DNA of 64,000 nt from Synanceia verrucosa (GCA_029721515.1 CM056569.1:14988007-15052006); one strand, 5' to 3'; positions 1 through 13,225 are shown, counted from the first letter of the stretch. Program-made: numbers and translations. The notes: generated from the sequence alone by a model not told the origin.

Positions 1-3000
1 CCACTCATCACGCTCTGTGTGCATTTCTCTCTCTTTGTCTCTCCCCTTCCCCTTATGCTGACATTTTTCGGGGCCGTGTGACGCCATGAATGACAACTAG
101 GGGCTCTTTGGAGTGGATGTCGGCAGAGTGGCCTGGCTGAAGGAGATAAGGAGAGGACACACATGCACGCTTACGCCCACACACACATGCACAAAAAGGG
201 ACACTGAAACCTCTATATGCAAAATAAAAGGAAAGTCCTGGTGTCATTCACGGAAATGCTTTTGTAATTTTTGTAATTTGTATGTAGGCACGCATAGCCA
301 AACACATTGTAGACATTGCTGCAGGCTTTTTGCATCCCATTGTTGTCAGTGTTAATGCTATCAGCTGACAGTGTCAACTAGTTTCTTGGCATGAAAGTCC
401 ACTTGGACTCAATGATAAACTGATTAGATTTTAATCAAAGGACAAGGTCAATTTCAGACCATAACTGCTGAATTCACATGCTAATTAGGACCGGTTCACA
501 CAGTATCTAAGGGTATACATTCTGAATTGATGACGGACCTGTAGGGGAAAATGCATCTTGACTGGCTGTCAAGGCGGTAATTCCTTCAGCATATGAGCAG
601 AAAACAGTTTTAGCACTGGTTCCCAAGCTCCATCACAAACATATGCACAGACACACCTGTTGCGTAGCGCTACTCCAATTCTGTGTGAAAACACGAAAAG
701 CATTTCAACAAGAATGCTCTCTTAAGCACAGATGCTCATTAATATGTATAACCATACACAGTAATGCGCTCACACACGTACACTCTAGATTCAGCGTAGA
801 AACCCCAGCCCCAGCTTGCCCACCTGCCTGGGGATGGCAGTGGCAGATGGCGCCTGTTCAGAACTGCCGGGTACCCAGATCTGTTGGTTGGAGCCCCGAG
901 ACGCGCCGTTGATCATAGAAATGAAGTGGAAATGACACTGATCACTCTTCTGCCTCCACCCTGAGCTCCCTTACTTTTCAGTAAATGCAGAGGAGCCCAG
1001 AGATACTCAAGGTGCAGAAAAGGCGAGGAGAAGACAGCAGTGGGAGGTGAATGCAAACAAACTCAAATCTTTACATGGAGGCAGTGTTTGGAGGAATTGG
1101 TATGCAGACGAGGCAGCCCTACCACCTTGTTAACGAAAAAACAACACACAAGAGGGTTGAATTGTCAGTGATAAGCCTGGGTGGGAAAAAGAAAAAAAAC
1201 ATCTTGATTGATTTTGGTATTTCTGAGGCAGCTCTAATTATATGCTTTTGTTATTGACACTGATGAAATACTCAGAAACAGTCATTGATTTGCCTGCGTG
1301 ATTGCGTGTTTTTTTTTTTGTTTTTTTTCTCTCAAGGTAGATCCATTTCACTACAGCTGTTATCAGTCTTTATCCCACTTTCAGGTGACTTATTTAGCCG
1401 AACAAATTAATTTTAATTACAGGAGCTTATATGGGGATTGTTTGATCTGGTTCACTGTAACATGGACTGTTTCTAAGATATTGCCTCTTTTTCAGTGTAT
1501 CTCCAAATTAATATTTTGTATCCATTTTACTCTTCAAAGGAAACCCAGTCCATCAATCCTGATATCAGTTATTTTATGCTTTTTATCGTCGTAAGACATT
1601 CAGACAGTCCACACACTTTTGTCTGTGCATTCATGTACAAACATGTAGGTGTTGACTACACAGCCCTCTTACTATCAAAAAAGACACTGTTTACCATTAT
1701 GCTTTTGCAACTACCTAATACCATGTGACATTTGTTGCTAGTTTTGCAGCTTGACCACTCGGTGCACCTTGTGATGCTAACCTTGTGTCGGCAACACTGC
1801 ATATTTAAAAAAATAACTTTTGGTGTGTTTTGTTGAACCCTCAGGCTGTGCTGATTTATGCCGATAAAATATTCAAACCTAAAATTAGCACATTTTGCCA
1901 TGAGTTTGATTCTTTATCAAATCGACAAGCAGATCGTGCACCCAGGCCACACATAGACCTTCCTAAAGAGCCAACCAGAGGGGAGTTCATGGGCAAAAGA
2001 GTGTATCCCATTGAGGAAACTGCTTGCTTTTTCAATTTCCCCCTCTCCTCTGGTCAGATAAAGTTCTTTTCTTTGGCATAAGACACACTGCATGATTGCA
2101 TATAATTGTATTTAGCAGTTCCGTGACCTTGTGGTCAGTTTGGTGGACAGTAGATAACCTGAGAGAGAGAAAGCATCATAGTTAATGTGTCTTTATACAC
2201 TAGTGAGTATGTTTTAGAACAAGAAATATAGTCTGATGTTAGGTACTCAACAGTGGTCTTTAGCTAGTCTTGACATATCCTGGCTGTTAAACACATGCTA
2301 ATGCTATCAGTGTTGTGTCACTGAATCACTAGAATCAATCTTTTTTATAGTGTCATATAATAAGACGTTCTAATAAGCAAAGGAGAGCAGTGGAGGGCCG
2401 CAGGGGATTTGCGTTCTTTGTGCCTCGAGCCGGGACATTAGCATTCATGGACTATCATGGATTAGAGCGGTAATCCTCAGGAAGCTTGTTTTTCTTATTT
2501 TTTTTTTTTTTTTTTTTTTAATAAATTTTCATGATATCTTTGGTGCTAACCAGTCATGGCTTTGGTGTTTTTACACTGCACTGCACACAGGAGGAGTGGA
2601 GCTGGTGCTGAGACACCTCCGTCTGTGTTATTCTTTTCTTTTTTTTTTTTTGCTTTCAGTTGCAGTGAAGCTCACTGTTGCATTTATGGTCCAAATCACC
2701 TGGAAACAAAACTGAATTACTCACTGGTATAGGGTCAACTGGATATCCAAAACAGCAAAGTTTTCATGAGCTAACAATGTTTACAGGGCAGCAAAGTCAA
2801 CTTTCATTTATGGAAGGTCATCATTGTTTTTTAAGCCAGGCTAATATCCAATACAAGTCCAACAACTGGGATGGAAAAATCCACTGGAAGCAGCTTCCTT
2901 CCTAAGAGTCTTATGGTCCCTCTTCAACTTGTAAACTGGTGACCAAATAATGACCCCCTGCTACTATACACAGTAAAGGACAAATGCACCATATTCAGGG

Positions 3001-5364
3001 GTCTCGCTCTCATGTGCTTTGTGAGCAACTAATCCAGTTTCCTCTGGGCCCCGTGGGGATGAGCTGATCCAGCGGCAGACACACTGCTAGGGGAAGATGA
3101 GGGCATGGTGAGCCAAATAGCTGGTGACTCAGGAAGCACCGAGCCCCTCTGATCTATGGCCAGATCCCTCCGAGGAGGTGGAGGTGGACTCAGTGGGTGG
3201 AGGGTGTGCCCGCTGATCAGGGAGGTCAGGCAACCAGCCACCAAGTGAACACATTGTTTTGTGGCAAGAAACCTCTTTGCCTCACTTTTTGTTTTTTTTT
3301 TGTTTTTAAAGAGGAAAATGCAAACAGTGTAAAAATAGCCCAGGGAACAGATTGAGTGTTTTTCTTAAAGAGCTGTCGTGGGGCTTGAAACAGCACAGCA
3401 GATCTGAGGATGCAGTCGTGACAGATGGGGTCGGTGCAGCCTAGCGTGGCGGTCCTTTTGGATTGAGCAGTCCAACACCGTGTGAGCGCAAGCCAAACCC
3501 TGGTGATGGTGGTGGTGAGGGTTTTGGCAGCAAGAGCAGTGATGATGTCTTATTCTGCGTATGGTCAAAATCCCAGAGGCATTGGCAAAAACCCACCTTT
3601 GCACATACACACATCAGGTGTGGTGCTGAGATAACATGGACGTCTTGCACCTGAGGCTTGTGTTGGTCTGCAGAGAGCTCCACAGGGTAACAGGCTACTC
3701 CAATAACTTTCTGCTTGTTATTGGTGCCAGAGAAATGAACATGATTATATGATGAGATGTGTTTCTGCATCTCTATTTTACGATATTTGATCTGCCAAAA
3801 TACATTTGAAACACTGTCTGGTCTCCTGCCTAATACTGTCGGTTCCCTTGGCATTGATTATGCACAACTCATATTTCACTTTGCTTGTTTTCGATTACAG
3901 TAATGTGATAAAATGATAATTAATGCCTGTCTGTTTGCTCCACTCCTCTGTACTTCATCAGTGTTGTTATGTATTCTGACAAATGCTTACAGTTAAACAA
4001 TGCAGCCTTGGCAATGTGGACTTAATGGGCTACAGGATTCATAACTATGTAAAAAAAGATCTGCCCCTAAAAGGCAATTTGGCTGTAGTGGGAAGATTTA
4101 TGAAGGGTTTACGCCATATACCTGCAGTCTGTGCTAGCTTTAGCTCTGTGGCAAATGCAACAGCAGACTGTATTTCTGTGAATATCATTAACTTGATGAA
4201 CCTTTAATATAATTACTGAATACTCTTCTTGTGTTTTATAACTTATTCAAATGCAAATTCCCCTTCACTTTAAAGAGGTGAGAGTTATTTATTTTAGTAG
4301 ATAATATAATAAAAACACACAATGTCAATCTTAATTGTTTGCAGAGAAACACTGAAAGGGAAAAGTGAGCTCCAAAGTGAGGGCAAATTTGAAAAAAAAC
4401 AAACAAAAAATAGGAACAACTAAAGAGGGGATGATGGAGGTTGGAAAACAGTGAAGGAAAGAAAGTAAGGCAGAAAGAAAAAAGACGACAAGAAAGAAAG
4501 AAGACATGATCAATAGATGAGAATGGCTGTGGAAGAAAGACAAAAGGAGCGGGGCAATGTGAAGCAGGATGTGAATACACCAGTGTGACCATCGTCATGC
4601 TAGAAAAGATACTGGAGCCAGTTGCCATGCCAACAAGGGTCGGGCTGCAGCATCTCATGCATTTGTCCACAGAAGGACTAAGAAGTGATGAGTGACTTTG
4701 AAGAGAAACAAAACTTTGCTGGAAAACAATTCTCTGACGTTGAGGGGAAAGAAATGGATTTGTGTCAGTCTTTTCTCTTTCGCCTCAACGTTCTTGGGCC
4801 GACTATAGTGGCTCATACATTTCAGGAAAATATAGCTGACATTTCAAGGTGAAACACTCCACATCACTAAAGGAAAAAAATTATTAATGAAGGCAGTGAC
4901 TGGCTTTGGGCATTTCCAGGCAGGTAGGATGATGAGCTGCTTAAAGCGATGCTTATGTTTTTTTTAAAGTGGGGTTGTATGAGGCACTTATCCATAGTCG
5001 TTTATTGTAGCAATAGCTGCAACCTTACTGCAACATAACAGAAATAAAAAATAAAAATTAATAGAAGCTAAAATAATTAAAGAAAAAATAAAAACTCTAC
5101 CAGAGCATTTGGAGACAAATGAAATGGTGAAGTGACAGTGGTGAATCAGAACTATCTCTTTAAAATGACTCAATAACACAAACTAACCAATGGAGGCAGT
5201 GAGAGAACAGCAACAGCTCTGTGAGGAAACATGCCTTTTTGTCAATGGAGTTTGATAGCTTTGAAAAGAGCATACATGGAGGCTTCATGTCCCCTTCAGA
5301 CAGCCCTTTCTGACCAAATATTCTAAGTATAGTGTTCATTTAAACTCATATTGATGCTTTATTA
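1..5364. other. Intronic sequence, no gene recognised
   Basis: Presumed end part of the intron before microexon 1. All open frames are short and lack family features. It contains a CA-rich stretch near 160-195, T-runs at 2498-2519 and about 2637-2651, and a purine-rich stretch at about 4340-4560 that produces spurious Ser/Phe/Leu-rich frames on the - strand. A pyrimidine tract ending CAAG/GTAG at 1336/1337 is noted under findings. No TSD-bounded element was recognised. Confidence 0.6.
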
Positions 5365-5985
5365 CCTTCGCCAAGGAGGTTATGTTTTCACCAGGGTTTG
5401 CTTGTTTATGTGTTGGGTTTGCAAAATAACTCAAAAGGTTATGGAAATTTTCAGGATTGGTCAGAAGTGGCCTAACTTAAAACTAATTAATTTTTGGTGG
5501 ATCTGATTCAAGGTCATCAAGGTCAAATGAAAGGTCATGGTATAGTAATGTATGGGAGATTTCACATATTTCTGAATGCTCCAGGGTGTACAGTTTTCAG
5601 CCAATCGTCACCTCATTTGGTAGATAAACTAATATAGGAATCCAGAAGTCACTGATTCAGTTTGGTCAAGATCAGTATAAGGTCAAGGTCACCAAGGTCA
5701 AATATGCATTTTTAACCATAACTTCATGTAGGAAGGAGCTAGAGCAATGCAACTGGTCTCCAAATATCCAGAAAAGAAATCTCAATTTATTATCCTGTAC
5801 ATTCTTATAGTCAAAAATTTACATTTTCCGCAATAATGGCGAAAATCTGTGCATAGAGGACTGAATTGCGGCTCGGAAATCATATTGACCTTTTGTCAAA
5901 ATCAACATATTCACTCTTGGGCGTTGTGGGCTTGCAGGAGTATACGCTCTCTCAGTATGCTGCCTTGGCGGAGGTCTGCGCTCTG
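5365..5985. repeat. Dispersed repeat with CCTTCGCCAAGG / CCTTGGCGGAGG ends
   Basis: The left end reads CCTTCGCCAAGGAGG and the right end CCTTGGCGGAGGTCTGCGCTC, so the outer 12 bases are inverted copies of each other with one mismatch. Both ends are familiar from a very common fish interspersed repeat. I take it for an old non-autonomous DNA element, but the family is not certain and no clear target duplication is visible. Inside are six AGGTCA half-sites (5511-5537 and 5680-5700). No open frame of note. Confidence 0.6.
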
Positions 5986-8900
5986 TGGCTGCTGTGCTAG
6001 TTTCCGTCCACAGCAGTGCATTACTTTGCCCCTGTGCTGACCATCATCAACTGTAACAATACACTGACTATGGAGAAGTAGACAACCCTGCTTCAGCTGT
6101 CCCTTTAACCTCTGGTTACATTGATGTGGACCTTGCATTGTTTCCTGATACTTCTCCACAAACGCTTCGTTTTTCTTTTTGTTTCTTTAGTGGAGGTTTT
6201 TCTCAGCGCCCATCATACGTGAAACTCCATTCCAAACAGAGCCGGGCTATTTCACAGCACAGCGGCACCAGACATGCCCTGCATTGTGTTTAACATTGTT
6301 GAAATATTTGTTTACAAGGTTCAGTGCCGTTTAATTTTCTTGTGATCAGCTCTCCTCTCTTTAGCGCCTTCTGCTCGCTCGAACTCAGGAGCCCTTTTTG
6401 TTTGAATATGCAGAGGACTTCTCGCTGGTATTTGTTCAGTTTGCCTAATTAGAGTTTGGCGAGATGAAAGCAAGCGGAAGGACTTTTTGCTCAGCAGCTG
6501 AAACTAAACGAGATACTGTTGTGTTTCTGCGAAAAAAAAAAAAAAAAACAACTTAAGATTTTTTGTTTCCTTAATTTAGTGTTGAGCTCTGCCATTTTAT
6601 AGCATGGCTCTGCGTTCAAAAGAGGTGGCTCGACAAAAAAAAATGTTACATATTAAGAATGCTATTCACTTCCTTTAACATGTCTAACAATTTCTGTCTT
6701 TTGTTTCCCATGAACTCAACACTCAGTCATTAAACTATAATTCCCAGTGGAGGTTCATGCTAAAAAAAAACCTCGTCAGTCTTCATAACTGTAGTTGAAG
6801 ATGCCTATTTTAAGATAATTATCAGAACTTTTGTCTCACTTTGAGGACAATTAAGTGCCTGTCATTGAGCGTTTTTGCCCATTGTGAGTCATTTTCATGA
6901 TGCACAGAATATTTTGTACTATATCTCTGAAAACACTGAATAGCTCAAATGAAAGTAGAGACTCTCTATTTCATCATGAAAAAAAATGTTTGTTTTTACC
7001 TTGTTCCATTCTTGTTTTATCAGAGGTAGAGGCCACTTTCACCAAAATCACCACTTTTTGTCCAGATTCTGTTTTGTTCTGTAATCTCGATCGTCTCCAC
7101 TTCCTGCTTCGATCTCTGTGGCGTATACTGTCACTTTATGCTCTGACTACAAATCCCAGAAACACCAGTATTACTCACAGGCTGTGTGAGAGCGCCCTCT
7201 TGTCTTATGGCACTCAAGCGTTCTGTTTTAAAAGATGTACACGTCTTTGGCGCTCAAAGAGTTAATATGAGACCAGTCTGTTATTTAACACGTTAATTGT
7301 ATAATGTATGTTTGCAAAATTCAGCTTATTGATGACTGTGTTAAAGCAAGTCACTTCAAGCCATTTAAATCTCCATTGTGCAGCAAAGAAGCTCACCCTA
7401 ATGCTGCTGTGAGTAAGGAGGATAGACCAGACTTTCCAATCTCAGTTAAATCAAGCTGTGTGTTATTGCCCATAAAGAGTATTCCAGTCTGAGAAAGTAG
7501 ACTGATGAATTCTGAATACATTTGTTACACAATTCTCATAAATTTTGCCATATTTATCCAACTCTAGCTCAAATGACTGAACTACCAGGAGCGCTGCAGA
7601 ACCCATGGTCTAATGGTGTTTACCCGACGCAATGAGCTAAATGTAGTTAGCGCATTGTCTCAGCTGGAAGACATTAATTTTCCATTATGGGATGTTGTTG
7701 TAGTTACCTGCTGAGACCCACCCTCTGACACGAGGCAGGAAGTCACCCTGACGGGAAGCCACATTTCCAGGAAAAGTCATTACGATTTTATTTTTCTCCT
7801 AACATGAAACTACAGTTCACTGGCGTGCCGTTAGTGGAGGGGAACAGGATGTGTGCTCTAAACACCGGCTGAAGGGGGAAAATTGTCAAAATGAAACATT
7901 AAACATCAACAAACGCTCAAGGCAAGGTGCTATTTTACACTAATGTCTCTGTAGATTACTTTGCCTTGACTTGAGCTTCCATGGCTCAGAGGACCAGGGG
8001 ATTTTGTTGTTTTTACTTTATCTCACTGACATGGGTTTACTTTTGTGATAGAGGCCACAGTGATATAAAAAGATATCTGCCTGTACGAGTCATTTAATAC
8101 ACTTTGGACATGAACATTTTATTGCAAGTTATGGATCATAATTCATTCTTTTGTTCCTTGATTTTTAAGTGATCTCCCCATTTTCTAGATATTGATATTT
8201 TAGTGACTGACAACTAGAAGTTTTTATCATCTCTTTATTCTGGATATCTTTCAAACAACACAGGAGCGTACTAAGCCATTTCAAGAGCAAAATAAGAAGC
8301 GAGGCTGTTGGTGGCTTTGGGTAGGTCATGTGTGGGTATTCTGTGCTTTTGGTCATATGCTAATTATCCACTTGAGGACTGGCTTCCTTCCTTCCATCAG
8401 TGCTGCCGTTCTCCATCTGATGTTACAATTACAGCTTTCAGCATCAGTGGGGGAAAAAAATAAATATATAAAGGACGGCATGCATTTTGTTGCCCATTCC
8501 CCACTTTTAGCTTCCCTAATGAGTGGAGTTCAGAAGTGGCAATCAGAGGCATTCACTCCATGAAATTGACTGTAGAAAGAGGGCGGCTGTAGGATGCATC
8601 TGCTGCACTGGCAGTTGAAGATTAGGAAGAGGGGAGGAAGGATAGATGGATACTCTGAGAGAGGACACCAGATCTCACTGGGGACTAATGATTAGTTTTC
8701 ACCTCATAAATGAAAGGAAAATAGAGGTCAGACAGAGAATATATTGGTTTTCTCAAGATGGACCCAGCAAGGTTTTTCCAGGCCAGAAACTCAAAACATT
8801 GGAAGGTCATAATTTAGGGCATGAGGAAGCCATGTTTGCTATAGGACTTGTTGTGATTGCAGTGTTGGTAGAAGCCCTCTTTGAAGTGAATTCAGCAGGG

Positions 8901-9894
8901 TTTTATGTAAGAGCTAGTAAAACATTGAAGCTCCTTTGAGCATCTTTAGTCTGTCTTGTGTAAATTATCCTAAGTGAAGACATCATCAACACCCCGTCAG
9001 TGTGTGAGCGTAGATGGCTAAAACATGAAATCAGTCCAAAATCTCCAGCTCGACATATGGAGGTCCTATTTATTTATGAACTGTTTAATTAAGATGGAAC
9101 AGCAACTGTTCAGATCTCTACCCCTCACCAATCTCCAGGACTCCCTGATTTATCTATCCAGACATATCCCATGACATATTAGCTGTGTTTTAATGAACAA
9201 AATGTGCAAGTCAAAGTGATTCACTCAGCGTTACCCAGTTAATTAGGAGATGTGGGGGAGCATAATATCTCCATATGAGATATTTTCCCTTGTAAGACTT
9301 AAGGATGATCTCCCCATGTACCGAATAGACAGTTATTAAGCCAATAAACAACACTCAAAGTGTTTGCAATATGGGTAAGCCCTCGCTGAATAAAAATACT
9401 GCATTGCCAGTTTAGAATGAAATGGTCATGTTGTATATCCTTAATTGTGCAGTATATTAGCACTTAAAAACACAAGCTATGGCTTCAAAGTTGGAGCCAA
9501 GACAGACTCAAATGTTTTGGATTATATGACAGCGCTGGTTTGAATATTCTCTGTTTGCAAACCATCTTAATTATGTAGTGTGGCCCCTCTAATTGTCACT
9601 TTGAATAGTAAATCACATCATTTGACAGGCTTCCAAACAACTTAGTGCATGGCTCGTGACAGATGATGGCTGTTGCTGCTGCGTAAAGCCGAAAGTGACC
9701 ATAAAGATTTAATGCTTCTCTCGCTCAGCTTAAGTGCCTCGCTTGGGGTCAACAGTTCCCTGTGGTATTTCTAAGGAAATCAAATGCATGCGCATTCACA
9801 TGCACGTGCACTCACACACACAAAAAAATTCTGAAATGATGTTAAACTAGTAAATTTTTTATTCAGATACTTAAAGAATCTAGGGCATTCTGCC
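5986..9894. other. Intronic sequence, mostly unassigned
   Basis: No exon or gene recognised. A poly-A run sits at 6532-6548. The stretch 6850-7265 has weakly inverted ends (ATTAAGTG...TTGAGCG on the left; CGCTCAAAGAGTTAAT on the right), so it may be a decayed MITE. Between 9215 and 9620 the sequence is complex, non-repetitive and rich in TAATTA-like motifs. That could be a conserved non-coding block, but I cannot test it. Confidence 0.5.
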
Positions 9895-10832
9895 AGGAAT
9901 GCAGCGAACCATGGGGGGAGCGCTCGGTTCGCGGGTCCTGCCTCCCGGGCGGTGATGGCCTCCTGCCTCCCCAGGTGTTGGGGTGGCTGGGGGGGGTGAG
10001 TGGGGGGGTGGGGGTTGGGGATCGGGGTGGATGGTGGGGTGGTTGGGGATGGGCGGGCCCTCGTGTCGCTGGCCCCTTGGGCCTGTCCTGGCCTCCTGGG
10101 GAGTGGTGGTTTCTATCTCCTCCTGGTCGTTGGATCTGCGTGGTTCTCGGTGGCCCGGGTGGCTCTCTGGGTTTGGCATCGCCGGTGCTCCCGCTTCCCC
10201 GGGGTGTTGTGGACACCTGGCCGATCTGGCCATGAGGGGTCATGGTAGACGCTCTGGGCTTCGGTGTTCTTCACACATGCATGTTTTATCCAGATCTTAC
10301 CAGCTCCTCTCGAGTCACATTGTTGAGTACTGATGTGAACTGCTAGTATGTGCCAAATCATTCTTCTGACTTCTCACTAAGCTCATATCTTCTCCACATA
10401 CTTCTCTCACTTGTGTTCTCGGTAGCCTACTCTATATGGTTAGGTCCTCCACAACTCTGGTGTTTAGTACCATTGGGTGTTGGGATGAAGGTGTTAGGAA
10501 TGACACAGCAGCTTACACGTTTTTTTATTCTAATAGCACTGCCTGTCTGTAACCTCCCCTTTTTGTTTTGTCTTATCTCCCTGTCTGTCATTTATTTCCC
10601 CCTCTTGTCACCCAGGTGTAGCACGCCCCTCTCTGGCTTATAACAGGAAATTCCAATAAATAAAGTAAGATTAGATTCCAGGGAGGGCCGGTGATGGTCA
10701 CATACACGCACCAAATATTAATAGCTTTTGCTGCCAGACTAAAATATGCATAATCTCATGAACACGTTTTTATAGTGTTGAACAATGAGAACAATGCAGA
10801 CAAAGTGAAAAAAAAAGGAATGCAGCGAACCA
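9895..10832 (+). mobile_element. Retroposon-like insertion with 17 bp target duplication and poly-A end
   Basis: AGGAATGCAGCGAACCA occurs at 9895-9911 and again at 10816-10832. The second copy directly follows a run of about nine A's. A 17 bp direct repeat next to an A tail is the signature of target-primed (LINE-mediated) integration. The inserted 904 bp begin with a very GC-rich, G-tract-filled 330 bp segment, then turn AT-rich. They hold AATAAATAAAG at 10655, about 150 nt before the A run, further than a normal poly(A) signal. A proline-rich - strand frame over the GC-rich part looks compositional. The source family is not recognised; it may be a 5'-truncated LINE, a composite SINE or a processed transcript. 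Confidence 0.72.
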
Positions 10833-12712
10833 GAAGACAAACACAATTTGATGTTGTATTTTCACTGCATAAATGCTTTGGAAGCCTATGGTATATAGTT
10901 TGATATGTGTATTTTATTCACTGTACCTCCTTCATATTCAGTAGAATACATGGCCAATGTAAAATGGTCTTTTTTGTTTCAAACACATACTGCTGTGCCT
11001 TTGTACTTTCACTTTTTTGTGGTAACTGGCCAGTTGAGAAGCAGTCACATTTGTGTTGCAGTGTAATCTGAAGGCTGTGGTGCATAACAGCAGAGAAGAG
11101 AGGGCCCTGCAGTACTTCTACTACTGCACTGATTCTTAGGGTGCTTTCCTGTGTGCAGAACAGAAGACACCGCAGCAATCTGCAGACTAGGTGTTGAAGG
11201 AGCACTGACCAGTACTGATGAAAGCTCAATGACTTGGCCGGATAAAGACCAGTGAATCAACGTTTTTCCAGTCTCGGTGTAGCTATTCGATTGAGTGTCG
11301 GTGTAGCTATTCGATTGAGCGTCAGTGTGCTATTCTTTTCTGTTTTGGGCCCGAACATCAATAAGGCACTTTGATGTTACACAGAGCAGTGTTCTACAAA
11401 TTATGACTGAGCAGAGAGTGTGTTCACTGTTCAAAAGCTGGCAGATGCATTCATAGTGAATGAGACCCGGTGTTGCAGCTGGACGCCGCCTGCTGAGCTA
11501 CGGAGACGTAAAAAATAGCAAGTAGAGAAAAGCTTGACTTTACAGATCTGATCGGTCCATTATTGTATGGATACCTCAGAGCACAACTGCCCAGACAGAG
11601 CAGAGTATGCAAATGACATGCTTCAGCATCAGACTCTGACTTTAGTGTGTGTGAACGCAGAGTAGCCAATGTATTTTATCCTCTATTAAAATCACAGCAA
11701 GTCGATGACTCTTCGGTGTCAGTAGGCGGCTGTGGACCTAATTTGCTCTTGATGTTGAAGCACAGAACCTGTTTGTTCCCTGTGAACCGGGGCTGGCTCT
11801 GTGTTAATTATTGAAAGCATTGTAAGACATGGAAGCGTTTAACATCAGGCTATCACTCTCAGGATGGCAGAGGTCTTCATAGCCCCTTACCTCCCACTCT
11901 CTCTTCCTTTCTCTCTCTCTCATAGAATAGATATCCTCACTGAATTATTAAAGCACTTTAAATTTCACCACAGTTTCTATATTACTTAAGCTGTGCAAAG
12001 ACACTATGCATTATGGATCAACCCACTGAGATGAATATTATTCACATTCAATCAGAACCATTCCCCCCCACATCTTTGAAGCAGATGTTTTTACAAATTG
12101 CTCTGGTTTGTTTCTGAGCCCTTGAGGGCCGTGCCTGCACTTTTTTTTTGCAATGGGAGATGATTGTGCTGTGAAACTTTATCTGTGCCCAGGCCTAGTA
12201 AAAGCTGCTGATTTGTGGACGCGTCAAATGTTTTAGATATTGTGTGCTTTTATATCTCGTGCCAAGGGTACACCCAGCAATAAGGTACACATAAAACCAT
12301 TCATTGTTCTTATTTTATAAGTCATGACTTTTATGCACCTCCGTAGCTCTTGCTTTCTGGTAATACCATCTGCCACTAAAGTCATCAGGGCAGCCAGTGT
12401 CATCAAGAAATTAGTTTCAACTGACTGCTTTGGGATCCACATTTTATGTCACTATGGCATGTGCCTTCAGGTCGCACGTAAAGAGGTGGCCATATGCTGG
12501 TGAAAGTCCTTGGAGGATGAAGCTGTTTAACATGCCATCCCAGTGCCACAGGGGAGAAGCAAACACATTGTTCCTTCTGACTTAGTCTACATGGCCATGT
12601 GATGAACGAGGGATAGAGGAAGTGCGTACAGGGTAGAGAGGGATAATGATGATGACCATTTTTCTCTGTCCCTTCCAATTGTGTTGTTGCTGCTGTCCTG
12701 AGACCCAGTACA

Positions 12713-12714
<2 letters not shown>
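10833..12714. other. Intronic sequence, no gene recognised
   Basis: Apart from the 24 bp tandem repeat listed separately at 11272, nothing structured is visible. Open frames are short and without domain features. Confidence 0.55.
11272..11335. repeat. 24 bp tandem repeat, about 2.7 copies
   Basis: Two near-identical units read (T)(C/G)TCGGTGTAGCTATTCGATT-GAG, differing at one base. A third, shortened unit (CGTCAGTGTGCTATTC) follows. This is a small local duplication. Confidence 0.85.

Positions 12715-12748
<34 letters not shown>
12715..12748. repeat. (TG)17 microsatellite
   Basis: Perfect dinucleotide run of 34 bp. Confidence 0.97.
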
Positions 12749-12750
<2 letters not shown>

Positions 12751-12869
12751 ATAATGGCTCACCAGGTCATTGAAGAACATGCTGTACCTGTTGAATGTGT
12801 TGAAGGAACTACAGTATGAGCCATGTAATCATTTGTAGATTATTTTAGATGAAGAATGGAAGTAGCAGT

Positions 12870-13225
12870 GGGCAGCACGGTGGTGTAGTGGTTAGCACTG
12901 TCGCCTCACAGCAAGAAGGTACCAGGTTCGATTCCCGGCCCGGGGCCTTTCTCTGTGGAGTTTGCATGTTCTCCTCATGTCTGTGTGGGTTCTCTCTGGT
13001 ACTCCGGCTTCCTCCCACCATCCAAAAACATGCATGGGGATTAGGTTAATTGGTTAATTTAAATTGACCGTAGGTGTGAATGTGAGTGTGAGTGGTTGTC
13101 TGTCTCTATGTGTCCTGTGATGAACTGGAGACTTGTCCAGGGTGTACCCTGCCTTTCACCCTAAGACAGCTGGGATAGGCTCCAGCCCCCCATGACCCTA
13201 TGATGATAAGAGGATGGATGGATGG
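12870..13225 (+). mobile_element. HE1/DANA-type tRNA-derived SINE, + strand
   Basis: A tRNA-like head carries a pol III A box (TGGTGTAGTGG, 12881-12891) and a perfect B box (GGTTCGATTCC, 12925-12935). The central body includes the GTGGAGTTTGCATGTTCTCC segment typical of this fish SINE group. The 3' end is a (GGAT)n tail. A direct repeat ATGGAAGTAGCAGT flanks it at 12856-12869 and 13226-13239, which fixes the insertion ends. Internal promoters may be intact; whether it is transcribed by pol III is unknown. A second copy lies inverted at 26295. Confidence 0.93.

Noticed and set aside
3441..3854. 137-codon - strand frame with His-rich overlaps
   Set aside because: No domain, no splice context, and other frames are also open over GGT/CCA-rich sequence.
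4236..4670. 144-codon - strand frame, Ser/Phe/Leu-rich with membrane-like runs
   Set aside because: It lies opposite a purine-rich tract. There are no domain features, and no exon signals or neighbouring coding frames.
9863..10243. Proline-rich - strand frames of 117-126 codons
   Set aside because: They arise from the G-rich head of the retroposed insertion. Composition alone explains them, and several overlapping frames are open at once.
12870..12945. A possible tRNA gene (A and B boxes present)
   Set aside because: The cloverleaf does not close and the sequence continues into a SINE body with target duplications. It is a tRNA-derived SINE head.
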